Positions 51,241 to 59,658 of a DNA stretch of 64,000 bases are shown here, one piece after another (position 1 is the stretch's first letter; each line of letters starts with the position of its first letter). A program made the position numbers and the translations under genes. Source of the stretch: UBA5287 sp041672395 (lineage in GTDB: Bacteria; Bacteroidota; Bacteroidia; Bacteroidales; Dysgonomonadaceae); assembly GCA_041672395.1 (NCBI GenBank), contig JBAYZS010000001.1, forward strand, positions 1 through 64,000. Direction: 5' to 3'. The notes below the pieces were generated by a model that did no database searches, was not told the origin of the DNA, and saw nothing but the letters and a program-made list of their open reading frames with translations.

Positions 51241-52494
51241 TTATTTTAAGTTCAACATTAAATCGTATGCTTCAACGGCTGTGTCTTTTGAAGTTTTGCC
51301 AATGTACTTTAATAGCATTGCTTCTGTTCCATGTCCTGTAATATCTTTAATAAAAGAAGTTGGTAATTTGCCGTAAAAGTTTGTAGCAAATGAACGCCTT
51401 CCAACGTGTGAGGTAATAAGTTGCCATTTTGGATAAACACCCACTTCTTTACGTATACCTAAATCGGTAACGGTTGCAACTTTGCCCTCTATCTTTTCGT
51501 TTATTTGAGCCATACGACAAACATCTTTGATATAGTCGTTATATCTTTGGTCGCTTATTGTATGTGGAAAGTTGCCGTTTCTTTTCTTTAAAATGTCTTT
51601 TACAATAGGCACTAAAGGAATAGAAACGTTCTTATCGGTTTTAAGCTGTCTTATATCAATAAATGCTCTACCGCCTTGCTTCCGTATCATATCAGGTGTA
51701 AACCTCTTAAAGTCGCTTATTCGTTGCCCTGTGTAGCATGATATAATTAACCAATCTCTTACACTATCTAAATGTTTAGGTAGGTTTTGCAAATCACTTA
51801 TTCGTTGCAACTCATCTACTGTTAGATATATTTTAAAAGCGGGTGTGTCTTTAATTCCTGTGGATAACAAATATAAATTCTTGTTTACCTCAATATCATA
51901 TTGTTGTGCTTCTTTGCAAACACCTCTAATGATTTTAAAATTATCGTTGATAACTGAATTATCGTACTGCTTCTCTTTGCTCCAATTAATAAAGTCGGTC
52001 AAAAATGATTTGTCAACATCTTTTATTTTGTACTTACGGTTTTTATCATTCTCAAAGTTTTCTATCTTATTACGAACAACCTTCAATTTTCGCAATGTGC
52101 TTGCTTTTATGGTTTGTTTCTTGGTGGATAAATAAAAATCAAAGAATTGTAGTAAATTATCAGGTATTGAAGTCTCGTTTTTTGGTTTATAGAAATTACT
52201 TACAACATCTTTGAGCCAATCTTTTTGAATGGTGCTTGTTTCTTGCTGGTATTGTGCAATAATAAATTTCTCTATTTCTTGCAAATGCTTATCAATTTCG
52301 GTTTTTAGGTTTGCTTTTTCAACATCTCTAAATCGGGTGTTGCTTTTGTACTCATTCCAAAACTCTTTTGATACTTCAAAGTTAGTTCGGGTGTAGTAAG
52401 ATTTAAATTTATCGTTGCTATCTTTGAAAGTAAATCTTATTTCTATGTTTGCAACATCTTTCTTGCTTCTGTATTGAAAATTTACGTTGCCCAT
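51241..52494 (-). CDS. int: Tyrosine site-specific integrase
   Basis: This is a 417-residue tyrosine recombinase: an arm-binding N-domain (about 10-100), a SAM-like core-binding domain (about 112-205) and a catalytic domain with R258 (TGQRISDF), K285 (LKTDKNVSIP), H363/R366 (TSHVGRRSFATNF), H388 (GHGT) and the nucleophile Y397 (LLKYIG). All catalytic residues are present, so it should be active. It lies next to attR, away from the tRNA. A promoter upstream overlaps the arm-type repeat, suggesting self-control. Confidence 0.95.
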   Translation of the reverse strand: MGNVNFQYRSKKDVANIEIRFTFKDSNDKFKSYYTRTNFEVSKEFWNEYKSNTRFRDVEKANLKTEIDKHLQEIEKFIIAQYQQETSTIQKDWLKDVVSNFYKPKNETSIPDNLLQFFDFYLSTKKQTIKASTLRKLKVVRNKIENFENDKNRKYKIKDVDKSFLTDFINWSKEKQYDNSVINDNFKIIRGVCKEAQQYDIEVNKNLYLLSTGIKDTPAFKIYLTVDELQRISDLQNLPKHLDSVRDWLIISCYTGQRISDFKRFTPDMIRKQGGRAFIDIRQLKTDKNVSIPLVPIVKDILKKRNGNFPHTISDQRYNDYIKDVCRMAQINEKIEGKVATVTDLGIRKEVGVYPKWQLITSHVGRRSFATNFYGKLPTSFIKDITGHGTEAMLLKYIGKTSKDTAVEAYDLMLNLK

Positions 52495-52527
52495 TGTGAT
52501 ATTGTTTTTATGTTTATCTCTTTAGTC

Positions 52528-52561
52528 CAAAGATACGAAAAATGAACGAGAAATGAACAAA
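52528..52561 (-). promoter_or_regulatory. Integrase promoter overlapping the right arm-type repeat
   Basis: Minus strand: TATCTTTG (-7) at 52535-52528 and TTTG at 52561-52558, spacer 22. The arm-type repeat 52540-52561 (mate of 45524-45545) fills the spacer and -33. A further GAACAAATAA pair follows at about 52570-52597. Integrase or excision factor bound here would block its own promoter. Confidence 0.5.
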
Positions 52562-52688
52562 AAAAACGAACAAATAAGCATTTTAATGAACAAATAAAAA
52601 CAACTGTAATACTACAAACGTTTGTTAGTGTGGGTTTAATGTGTATATTTGTATTTGTTCATTCGGTACTGTTTGGGTGGTTGTGATA

Positions 52689-52701
52689 CCTCCGGGGTCA
52701 C
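52689..52701 (+). other. Attachment site attR
   Basis: CCTCCGGGGTCAC repeats the tRNA-Lys 3' end (45456-45468) with one mismatch. Element sequence ends here and chromosomal sequence, starting with the old tRNA terminator, follows. Confidence 0.75.
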
Positions 52702-52702
52702 A

Positions 52703-52737
52703 AGGAAGCTTGCTTAATTAGCAGGTTTCCTTTTTTT
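52703..52737 (+). terminator. Original tRNA-Lys terminator, displaced by the element
   Basis: The arms AGGAAGCTTGCT (52703-52714) and AGCAGGTTTCCT (52720-52731) pair fully with two G-U pairs and are followed by seven T residues. No plus-strand gene precedes it inside the element, so it most likely terminated tRNA-Lys before integration. Confidence 0.75.
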
Positions 52738-52751
52738 AATTAGAAAAACAC

Positions 52752-53516
52752 CTACTCTTCAGTACCAGTTTGCATGGGGACAAAAATAAAATCTCCATGT
52801 TCCGATATATTGAAATTATCTTCATTTATTCGCTTAATGACAGTCATTTTCTGCCCTTGCCTTCCTCCAAGGGGAACAACCATCCATCCTCCAACTCGCA
52901 ATTGCCTTAACAATTTCTTCGGAATCTCTTCAGGTGCAGCTGTAACCAGAATCTTGTCGAAAGGTGCATGTTCCGGTAATCCTTCAAAACCATCTCCAAA
53001 AAACAGTTTTGGATAATACCCTAACTTGTTGAGTCTTTTTTTAGCTTTCAAATGAAGTTCATAATACCGCTCAATGCTGTAAACTTCTACATCCATTTCA
53101 CAAAGGATTGCCGCTTGATAACCGCTTCCTGTACCAATCTCCAACACTTTTTCGCCAGGTTTCAATTTCAAAAGTTCGGTCTGATATGCCACAGTGTATG
53201 GCTGGGAGATGGTCTGCCCTTTTTCAATCTTTAACGGCTCATCAATATAGGCATATTCCCTTAAATTTGTATCAACGAATAAATGCCTTGGAACCTTGCC
53301 AATGGCGGTCAAAACCCGTTCATCACTAATCCTTTTTCTTCTCAGCTCTTTTGAGAGGTTTTCGGCTTCTTGTAGATTGTTTTGGAATGCACCAGACATA
53401 GTTGAATCAGATTTATCATTTTGTCTTTTTGTCGTATTCGATGTGCAGTTGAGAGTTACGGTGCAGAAAAAGATAAAAATGAATAGTGAAAAAAAATGTA
53501 TTGTTCTTGTCTTCAT
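52752..53516 (-). CDS. pcm: Exported protein-L-isoaspartate O-methyltransferase
   Basis: ATG 53516 (MKTRTIHFFSLFIFIFF) gives a signal peptide with a possible lipidation cysteine (LNCTS). The methyltransferase domain follows: VLTAIGKVPRHLFV, QTISQPYTVAYQTELL, SAM loop VLEIGTGSGYQAAIL, FFGDGFEGLPEHAPFDKILVTAAPEEIP and LRVGGWMVVPLGGRQGQ. It repairs isoaspartyl residues. Most bacterial Pcm proteins are cytoplasmic; here SAM supply in the periplasm is unexplained. A later internal start would give a cytoplasmic protein, and both cannot be excluded. Confidence 0.87.
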   Translation of the reverse strand: MKTRTIHFFSLFIFIFFCTVTLNCTSNTTKRQNDKSDSTMSGAFQNNLQEAENLSKELRRKRISDERVLTAIGKVPRHLFVDTNLREYAYIDEPLKIEKGQTISQPYTVAYQTELLKLKPGEKVLEIGTGSGYQAAILCEMDVEVYSIERYYELHLKAKKRLNKLGYYPKLFFGDGFEGLPEHAPFDKILVTAAPEEIPKKLLRQLRVGGWMVVPLGGRQGQKMTVIKRINEDNFNISEHGDFIFVPMQTGTEE

Positions 53517-53638
53517 ATAAGTTAGACAATAATAAAGAAAATTCAAAGATAATGATTATCTCTTTCTTATATAAACACTTTAGAAAGAACTTTATTTGTG
53601 AAAATGTTGTATTTTTGCGCAATTTTTTGTGAATTTCT

Positions 53639-54004
53639 ATGAATTATATACTTACTATAGGACTATTGGTGATCTCCAATATTTTTATGACGTTTGCATG
53701 GTATGGTCATCTGAAACTGGCTGAAAACAGCTGGTTCAACAAGTTGCCGATCTTTGGTGTCATCGTAATCAGCTGGCTTATTGCCTTTTTTGAATACTGT
53801 TTTCAGGTGCCCGCGAACCGTATTGGTTTCGAAGGTAACGGCGGTAATTTTTCCCTTTTGCAGTTAAAAGTCATGCAAGAAGTAATTACGCTTCTGATAT
53901 TTGTAGTCTTTTCTTCTATCGCATTTCAAACGCAAATAAGGTTGAATCATCTGATCGGATTTGTTTTCCTTATTTTCGCTGTATATTTCATTTTTAAACA
54001 GTAG
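53639..54004 (+). CDS. DUF486-family membrane protein
   Basis: This 121-residue, four-helix membrane protein has the DUF486/DMT-like pattern NIFMTFAWYGHLK, VISWLIAFFEYCFQVPANRIG and LQLKVMQEVITLLIFVVFS. Its function is unknown; the fold is related to small drug/metabolite transporters. It is divergent from pcm and followed 82 bases later by the TonB receptor. A -7-like TATTTTTG lies at 53610-53617. Confidence 0.88.
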   Translation: MNYILTIGLLVISNIFMTFAWYGHLKLAENSWFNKLPIFGVIVISWLIAFFEYCFQVPANRIGFEGNGGNFSLLQLKVMQEVITLLIFVVFSSIAFQTQIRLNHLIGFVFLIFAVYFIFKQ

Positions 54005-54086
54005 GATTAAATGAGATATACCGATTTAATTGTTGACAGGCAATAAATATTTGCGTTTCTTTGTATTAAATTATAAATCAAATTAT

Positions 54087-56468
54087 ATGTCCAAAATAAA
54101 ACAATTGCTGGTATCAAGTGTACTACTTTGTAATGTATTTGCATCTTTTTCGATCGGAAATATGCCGGAAAAAGATACAAATCAAAAAGATACAGTCAAA
54201 GTTTATTATTTGAATGAAGTGGTGGTAACATCATCTGTAAAAGAAACTAATGAGCTGAATAATATGCCGACAGCTGTGACTGTTGTGTCACCCAAGCAGT
54301 TACAGGATAGCCAGATCGAGTCGCTACCAGATCTGAGTTCATATATTCCAAACTTTTTTATTCCTCAATATGGTTCCAAGGTATCCACGCCAATATATAT
54401 TCGCGGTATTGGCGCTAGACTAGGTGCACAAACAGTTAGTTTGTACGTTGATAACGTGCCCAGTTTCAATCCTTCAGCGTTTGATTTTGAGTTTCAAGAT
54501 ATTCAACGAATAGAAGTTTTGCGAGGAGCTCAGGGTACTCTTTACGGAAGAAACGCTATTGGAGGAATAGTGAATCTGTATACACTCTCTCCATTCTCTT
54601 ATCAAGGTACCCGTTTTACACTTAGTGGCGGTAATTACGGACAGTTATCAGCTATGGGATCTAATTATAGTAAGCTCTCTGATAATTTTGGACTCTCTGT
54701 CGCAGCATATTATAAACGCGATGATGGTTATTTCATGAACAGTTATACCAATAAAAAAGTAGATGATTCTGAAAATGCCGGTGGTAAAGTTAAGTTTGAA
54801 TGGCAAACAACCCCCAATTTTAAAGCAATGCTTTTTGCCAATTACGATTATGTATCAGGAGGAGCGTTTCCATATATGCATATAGACTCCACTACTTCCA
54901 GATTCAATGAACCCTCTTCATACAATCGTCACTTATTTACAAACGGATTATCGCTTGATTGGACTAGAAACGATTATAGCATTCACTCTAACACTGGATT
55001 TCAGTATTTGAAAGATGACATGAAAATGGATCAAGATTATACTTCCAATTCAGTATTTTCGATATCTCAGATGCAGGAGCAACATTCGTTAAGTCAAGAG
55101 ATTACGTTGAAGTCCAGTACCGACCGTAGATATCGTTGGGTGGTAGGTGCTTTTGGTTTTATCGACCGTCGTGTGATTGATACACCGGTATCACTAAAAG
55201 AAGATATGATAGCCTTTATGCAGAGTCATATGCCTGGCTTTATAACATATGATAATGATCAAATTGATTTACCGGGGATTTATACCAAACCATCCAATGG
55301 AGCTGCATTGTTTCATCAATCTACATTGACTGATTTCTTAGGTTTTGAAGGATTGTCAGCTACCGCAGGAGTTAGATTTGACTATGAACATACCGGCATC
55401 GATTTTTCAACTGAAAGTAACGGTGGAGACATTACTGTGAGAGTTCCAGGTAGAAATATCGTCATACCTTTGGATGGAGATACCCTGATTGAAGGATCTT
55501 ACCGAAAGGATTTTTGGAAGATATTACCTAAGTTCGCATTGCAATATCAGTTTTCTCCTACTTCTCAAATCTATCTTTCAGCCTCAAAAGGATATAAAAC
55601 AGGCGGTTACAACGAACAGGTCTTTTCAGAGGTATTGCAAACAGCACTATATGAGTCTATCATTGGTCAGATGCCTCCGGGAATGGGAGGACCACCATCA
55701 AACCCTGATGAAAATGCAGCGAAGCCTACTTTGGAGGAAAAACTTTCATACGATCCTGAAACAAGCTGGACCTATGAATTGGGTGGTCGTTATGAGATGT
55801 TAGACAAGAAACTTTCATTGACTTATGCATTTTTCTATTCTCGTGTTAATGATATACAAATCATTGAGTTAAGGAATATGGGCACATCTGGTCGCTCAAT
55901 TAAAAATGCAGGGAAATCGACAAGCAAGGGTCTGGAATTAAGCTTAAAATATACCCCTGTAGACAATTTTTCATTATATGGTGATTATGGTTTTGCTGAT
56001 GCACGATTCTACAGTTATAAATTTGAGGGAGAAGATGAGGAAGAAAATCCCATAACTATCGATTATTCAGGAAATTATATCCCGTTTGCTCCTCAGCACA
56101 CTTTGAGTTTGGGAGCCAGCTACATATATAATTTCAATAATGATTTTTTTATCGATCGACTTATTACAAACATTCAATATTCAGGTGTAGGGAAAATCTA
56201 CTGGACAGAATCGAATAAAACAACACCTGCTGATGGTAATGATGGGGTAGAGCTTTATCAACCTTTTTATGGATTGGTCAATGGCAGTTTTTCAGCTGTA
56301 AAAGGTCCTTTCTCACTTGAGTTTTGGACAAAGAACTTATTCAATACTGAATACAATTCATTCCTTTTCGAAGCATCAGATATGACTACAGGCAAGACGA
56401 ATCAACTTGTTCAGCGCGGATACCCAATACGATTTGGTGCGACTTTACGATATACTTTTAACAAGTGA
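54087..56468 (+). CDS. TonB-dependent outer membrane receptor
   Basis: ATG 54087 (MSKIKQLLVSSVLLCNVFA) gives a normal signal peptide; the frame opens earlier at a TTG. The 793-residue protein has a plug domain (about 40-160; NEVVVTSS, IRGIGARLGAQTVSLYVDNVP, IEVLRGAQGTLYGRNAIGGIVNLYT) and a 22-strand barrel ending IRFGATLRYTF with a final aromatic-rich strand. It imports a siderophore, cofactor or similar ligand using TonB energy. It lacks the CarboxypepD_reg domain of SusC proteins, so a glycan role is unlikely. Confidence 0.9.
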   Translation: MSKIKQLLVSSVLLCNVFASFSIGNMPEKDTNQKDTVKVYYLNEVVVTSSVKETNELNNMPTAVTVVSPKQLQDSQIESLPDLSSYIPNFFIPQYGSKVSTPIYIRGIGARLGAQTVSLYVDNVPSFNPSAFDFEFQDIQRIEVLRGAQGTLYGRNAIGGIVNLYTLSPFSYQGTRFTLSGGNYGQLSAMGSNYSKLSDNFGLSVAAYYKRDDGYFMNSYTNKKVDDSENAGGKVKFEWQTTPNFKAMLFANYDYVSGGAFPYMHIDSTTSRFNEPSSYNRHLFTNGLSLDWTRNDYSIHSNTGFQYLKDDMKMDQDYTSNSVFSISQMQEQHSLSQEITLKSSTDRRYRWVVGAFGFIDRRVIDTPVSLKEDMIAFMQSHMPGFITYDNDQIDLPGIYTKPSNGAALFHQSTLTDFLGFEGLSATAGVRFDYEHTGIDFSTESNGGDITVRVPGRNIVIPLDGDTLIEGSYRKDFWKILPKFALQYQFSPTSQIYLSASKGYKTGGYNEQVFSEVLQTALYESIIGQMPPGMGGPPSNPDENAAKPTLEEKLSYDPETSWTYELGGRYEMLDKKLSLTYAFFYSRVNDIQIIELRNMGTSGRSIKNAGKSTSKGLELSLKYTPVDNFSLYGDYGFADARFYSYKFEGEDEEENPITIDYSGNYIPFAPQHTLSLGASYIYNFNNDFFIDRLITNIQYSGVGKIYWTESNKTTPADGNDGVELYQPFYGLVNGSFSAVKGPFSLEFWTKNLFNTEYNSFLFEASDMTTGKTNQLVQRGYPIRFGATLRYTFNK

Positions 56469-56566
56469 TTTATCAAATGTCATCTTTATTCCCTCTTTGA
56501 AATGTTGGGTATCTTTTGCTATGGAGGATTGTTAAGTGGTTTTTATGAAGCATAAAAAATATTTTA

Positions 56567-56574
56567 TACATTTG
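56567..56574 (+). promoter_or_regulatory. -7 box of the LPS-modification operon
   Basis: TACATTTG fits the consensus and would give a leader of about 140 bases before the GT2 gene. No -33 element at ideal distance was found. The rest of the 249-base gap is featureless. Confidence 0.4.
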
Positions 56575-56717
56575 CAGGTTATTGGATAACTCAACTTAAA
56601 AAGTATAATACATCTGTTGTAGATTCAAATTTATACGCACTAAACGAGAAAAGTCAGCAAATGATGTTGATTAAGTGAATACTTATAACGCACAATTATA
56701 GAACTTTAGCGAGCGAA

Positions 56718-57461
56718 ATGGAAGAAAACGAAAATAGTACCAATAAATATAGGTTTACGATTATTGTACCTGTATACAACGAAGAAGACAACATATACAC
56801 ATTAGAAGCAAAATTAAAGCAGTATCTTCTCAATTCAATTTTCTCCACATGTGTTTTGTTTGTTAATGATAGTTCTAAAGACGATAGTCTAAAAAGACTT
56901 CGTGAAATATGTGTGCGAAACAGCCATTTCTTCTATCTCAATCTTGAAAGAAACGGAGGATTGAGTGCTGCTTTAAAAGCAGGTATTGATGCTTGTTTTT
57001 CCAATTTTGTGGGATATATGGATGCAGATCTGCAGACTGATCCGGAAGATTTTAATCTGTTGCTTCGGGATATAGGAGATTACGAAATGGTGACTGGAAT
57101 AAGAGCAAACCGAAAGGACTCTTTTTTCAAAAACCTGCAATCTAAAATTGCAAACGGATATCGGCGAATGATGACGAACGATGGAATTTCTGATACCGGA
57201 TGTCCACTAAAAGTGATGCATACCGATGTTGCAAAGCGGGTGCCTTTTTTTAATGGAATGCACCGGTTCTTGCCTGCATTAATCCTATTACAAAACGGAA
57301 AAATCAAACAGACACCCGTTCGACATTATCCTCGTATGGCTGGGACATCCAAATATAATTTATGGAATCGTTTATCCGGACCATTTATTGACTGCTTTGC
57401 CTATCGATGGATGAAGAAACGTTATATAAATTATCATGTTAATGAAAATAACTTGAATTAA
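56718..57461 (+). CDS. Polyprenyl-phosphate glycosyltransferase, GT2 (DPM1/RgtE-like)
   Basis: This 247-residue GT2 has FTIIVPVYNEEDNI at the start, LFVNDSSKDDSL, LERNGGLSAALKAGID, the DxD-type MDADLQTDPEDFN, and DTGCPLKVMHTDVAKRVPFF. It lacks the two C-terminal membrane helices of ArnC-type enzymes, like DPM1 proteins. It probably charges a polyprenyl phosphate with a sugar from a UDP donor. It is the first gene of four with gaps of 2, -11 and 10 bases, so the next (LAB_N) protein may supply its membrane anchor. Confidence 0.85.
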   Translation: MEENENSTNKYRFTIIVPVYNEEDNIYTLEAKLKQYLLNSIFSTCVLFVNDSSKDDSLKRLREICVRNSHFFYLNLERNGGLSAALKAGIDACFSNFVGYMDADLQTDPEDFNLLLRDIGDYEMVTGIRANRKDSFFKNLQSKIANGYRRMMTNDGISDTGCPLKVMHTDVAKRVPFFNGMHRFLPALILLQNGKIKQTPVRHYPRMAGTSKYNLWNRLSGPFIDCFAYRWMKKRYINYHVNENNLN

Positions 57462-57463
57462 AA

Positions 57464-58111
57464 ATGCATGTTGATAACATCTGGATTTTTGCGATCGGAT
57501 TCTTGGCGCAAATATTCTTCTCTACGCGTATCCTCTATCAATGGATTGTGTCTGAGAAAGCAGGGAAAGTACTATCTCCTCCTGCTTTTTGGATTCTGAG
57601 TGTTTTAGGTTCATATGTTCTTTTCATATACGGTGTGTTGCGTGACGATTTTTCCATCATACTCGGTCAGCTTATCTCTTATTATATCTATTTGTGGAAC
57701 TTGAAAATGCAAGACCAATGGAAAAAAATAGCTGCTATCTTCAAAGTAGTTCTGGTCCTTACGCCGATAGCTGCAATAGGAATTTTGCTTCGAGATCTCA
57801 CAGGATTTATCGAAACCTTTTTCAATAATAAAGACGTACCGATGTGGCTGTTGATTTTTGGATCGGCAGGACAGACAATATTTTCTTTGCGATTTATTTA
57901 TCAGTTTTTGTTTTCTGTCAAACATCACGAGTCAACCCTTCCTATTGGTTTTTGGATTATCAGTTTGTTGGGTTCTTCTATCATAATCAGCTATGCTATT
58001 TTTCGACAAGATCCGGTGCTGCTCCTGGGACAGTTATTTGGATTTATCGCATATATCCGGAATATAATGATTGCATTAAAAACCAAGAAAATCAGCGCTT
58101 ATGAAGAGTAA
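57464..58111 (+). CDS. Membrane protein with two LAB_N domains
   Basis: This 215-residue protein has six membrane segments in two copies of the lipid-A-biosynthesis N-terminal (LAB_N) unit. IFFSTRILYQWIVSEKAGKVLSPPAFWILSVLGSYVLFIYGVLRDDFSIILGQ (about 20-72) is matched by IFSLRFIYQFLFSVKHHESTLPIGFWIISLLGSSIIISYAIFRQDPVLLLGQ (about 130-180). LAB_N domains occur with GT2/GT39 systems that modify lipid A. It starts 2 bases after the GT2 stop and overlaps the GT39 start by 11 bases. Confidence 0.87.
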   Translation: MHVDNIWIFAIGFLAQIFFSTRILYQWIVSEKAGKVLSPPAFWILSVLGSYVLFIYGVLRDDFSIILGQLISYYIYLWNLKMQDQWKKIAAIFKVVLVLTPIAAIGILLRDLTGFIETFFNNKDVPMWLLIFGSAGQTIFSLRFIYQFLFSVKHHESTLPIGFWIISLLGSSIIISYAIFRQDPVLLLGQLFGFIAYIRNIMIALKTKKISAYEE

Positions 58112-59648
58112 ATATATCTACTTAATTTGGTTTATTGCACTGTTGCCTGCAATGATTTTACGCGACTTCACCCCTAACAACGAATTGCGTTATTTGGATA
58201 TTGTAGATGAGGCACTTAGAAACGGAGACATTTTTACCTTTTCCAATCAAGGAGAAATCTACGCGGATAAACCTCCTTTTTATTTCTGGTTGATGATGCT
58301 TGGTAAATTGATACTGGGAGAACACAGAATGTGGTATTATTCATTATTATCTTTTATCCCGGCACTTGTAATACTCTTTACAATGACAAAATGGATTCGT
58401 CGGGAACGCGGAGTAGAGGAAACAACGGCCCCACTGATGCTGATGACTGCCGGATTATTTATTGGTTCAACTTTGGTAGTGCGTATGGATATGCTGATGA
58501 TTATGTTCATTGTTTTATCTCTCTACTCATTTTATCAAATGTATAACGGAGAAAATCTGAAGCGCAACAGCTACCTGTTTCCCATATATGTTTTTCTGGC
58601 TCTTTTCTCAAAAGGACCGTTGGGCCTTTTAATCCCGTTTGTTTCAACAATAGTGTTTTTGTTATATAAGAAAAAACTGCGTGATTATAAATACTACTGG
58701 GGTTGGCAGAGTTTGCTGATTATTCTGATTGGCTGTGCTGTCTGGTTCACCGGTGTTTATGTTGAAGGCGGGAATGAATACTTGAACAATTTGCTTGTAC
58801 ATCAGACTGTGGGACGCGGAATAGACTCGTTTCACCACAAGGAACCATTTTATTATTATGCTATTTCAATCTGGTATTCTTTGGCACCCTGGTCGCTTTT
58901 GTTTGTACCAATATTTGTTGTAGCATTGATCAAAAAAAAGATCAATAGTGAGCTGGAACAATATTTTACTGTCGTTATTCTTTCAACTTTTGTTTTACTC
59001 TCGTTAATTAGTTCAAAGATAGCAATATACTCTCTTCCACTTATACCGTTTTCTATATACATGACTGTTTTGCTGTTCAATAAATTTGATATGCAAAACA
59101 GATGGATAAAGTTAGCAATAGCTTTTCCGGCATTTATTTTTATACTTGCCCTTCCTTCGATTATTTATCTAAGTAAAACAGACGAGATGTTGTTTCTACA
59201 GTATTGGCTGATTTATGCAGGTGCCGGAGTGTTTTCAGTAACTGGAATCATCATAATCTTTTTACTGTATGGAAAAAAAGACACAGTCAGATCAATTAAC
59301 ACCCTGGCAATGGGCTTTTTAATTGCAGTTTTTATCATTGGCTGGTCGATGCCGCAGTTGAACAGTCAACTTGGATGGGGTAATTTATGCAAGAAAGCCA
59401 TTGAATTGTCGGACAAACATCAAATTGCCGACTATCGCGTTTATAATATTAAACGATCTGAAAATATGGATGTTTACCTTGGAAAAGATATTATAAAAGT
59501 GGACAAGGAAGAAATATTGAGGGAGTCGCACGAGAACAGATTGGTCATCTTGCAGAATAAAGATATAAGTAACGATGCTGATATTCGTTCCGCCATAGAA
59601 AACAAAGAACAGTATCAGATTGGTAAACATACGATTGTAATTTTTTAA
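58101..59648 (+). CDS. GT39-family (ArnT/RgtA-like) polyprenyl-sugar transferase
   Basis: This 515-residue protein has about twelve membrane helices. The first loop, RDFTPNNELRYLDIVDEALRNGDIFTFSNQGEIYADKPPFYFWLMMLG, carries the conserved acidic residues of GT39/ArnT enzymes. A soluble C-domain ends the protein. It transfers a sugar from a lipid-phosphate donor to lipid A or another cell-surface acceptor on the periplasmic side. ATG 58101 overlaps the LAB_N stop, so the two are coupled. Confidence 0.87.
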   Translation: MKSKYIYLIWFIALLPAMILRDFTPNNELRYLDIVDEALRNGDIFTFSNQGEIYADKPPFYFWLMMLGKLILGEHRMWYYSLLSFIPALVILFTMTKWIRRERGVEETTAPLMLMTAGLFIGSTLVVRMDMLMIMFIVLSLYSFYQMYNGENLKRNSYLFPIYVFLALFSKGPLGLLIPFVSTIVFLLYKKKLRDYKYYWGWQSLLIILIGCAVWFTGVYVEGGNEYLNNLLVHQTVGRGIDSFHHKEPFYYYAISIWYSLAPWSLLFVPIFVVALIKKKINSELEQYFTVVILSTFVLLSLISSKIAIYSLPLIPFSIYMTVLLFNKFDMQNRWIKLAIAFPAFIFILALPSIIYLSKTDEMLFLQYWLIYAGAGVFSVTGIIIIFLLYGKKDTVRSINTLAMGFLIAVFIIGWSMPQLNSQLGWGNLCKKAIELSDKHQIADYRVYNIKRSENMDVYLGKDIIKVDKEEILRESHENRLVILQNKDISNDADIRSAIENKEQYQIGKHTIVIF

Positions 59649-59658
59649 AAAGAATCAA

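Larger units (their letters stand above)
45456..52701 (+). mobile_element. Integrated element in tRNA-Lys, candidate phage satellite
   Basis: This is a 7.2 kb insertion bounded by a 13-base direct repeat (12 of 13 match) that begins in the tRNA-Lys 3' end. All eight element genes lie on the minus strand: tyrosine integrase, 302-residue protein, AlpA/MerR-like protein, wHTH protein, primase-helicase, then three small proteins. An iteron-type origin candidate lies just after the primase, and arm-type repeats lie inside both ends. No relaxase, coupling protein, transposase, capsid, portal or tail gene is present. Integrase, excisionase-like protein, primase-replicase and a terminase-small-like protein are the core of PICI/SaPI-type satellites. 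A minimal defective prophage or non-conjugative replicon is the alternative. Confidence 0.85.
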
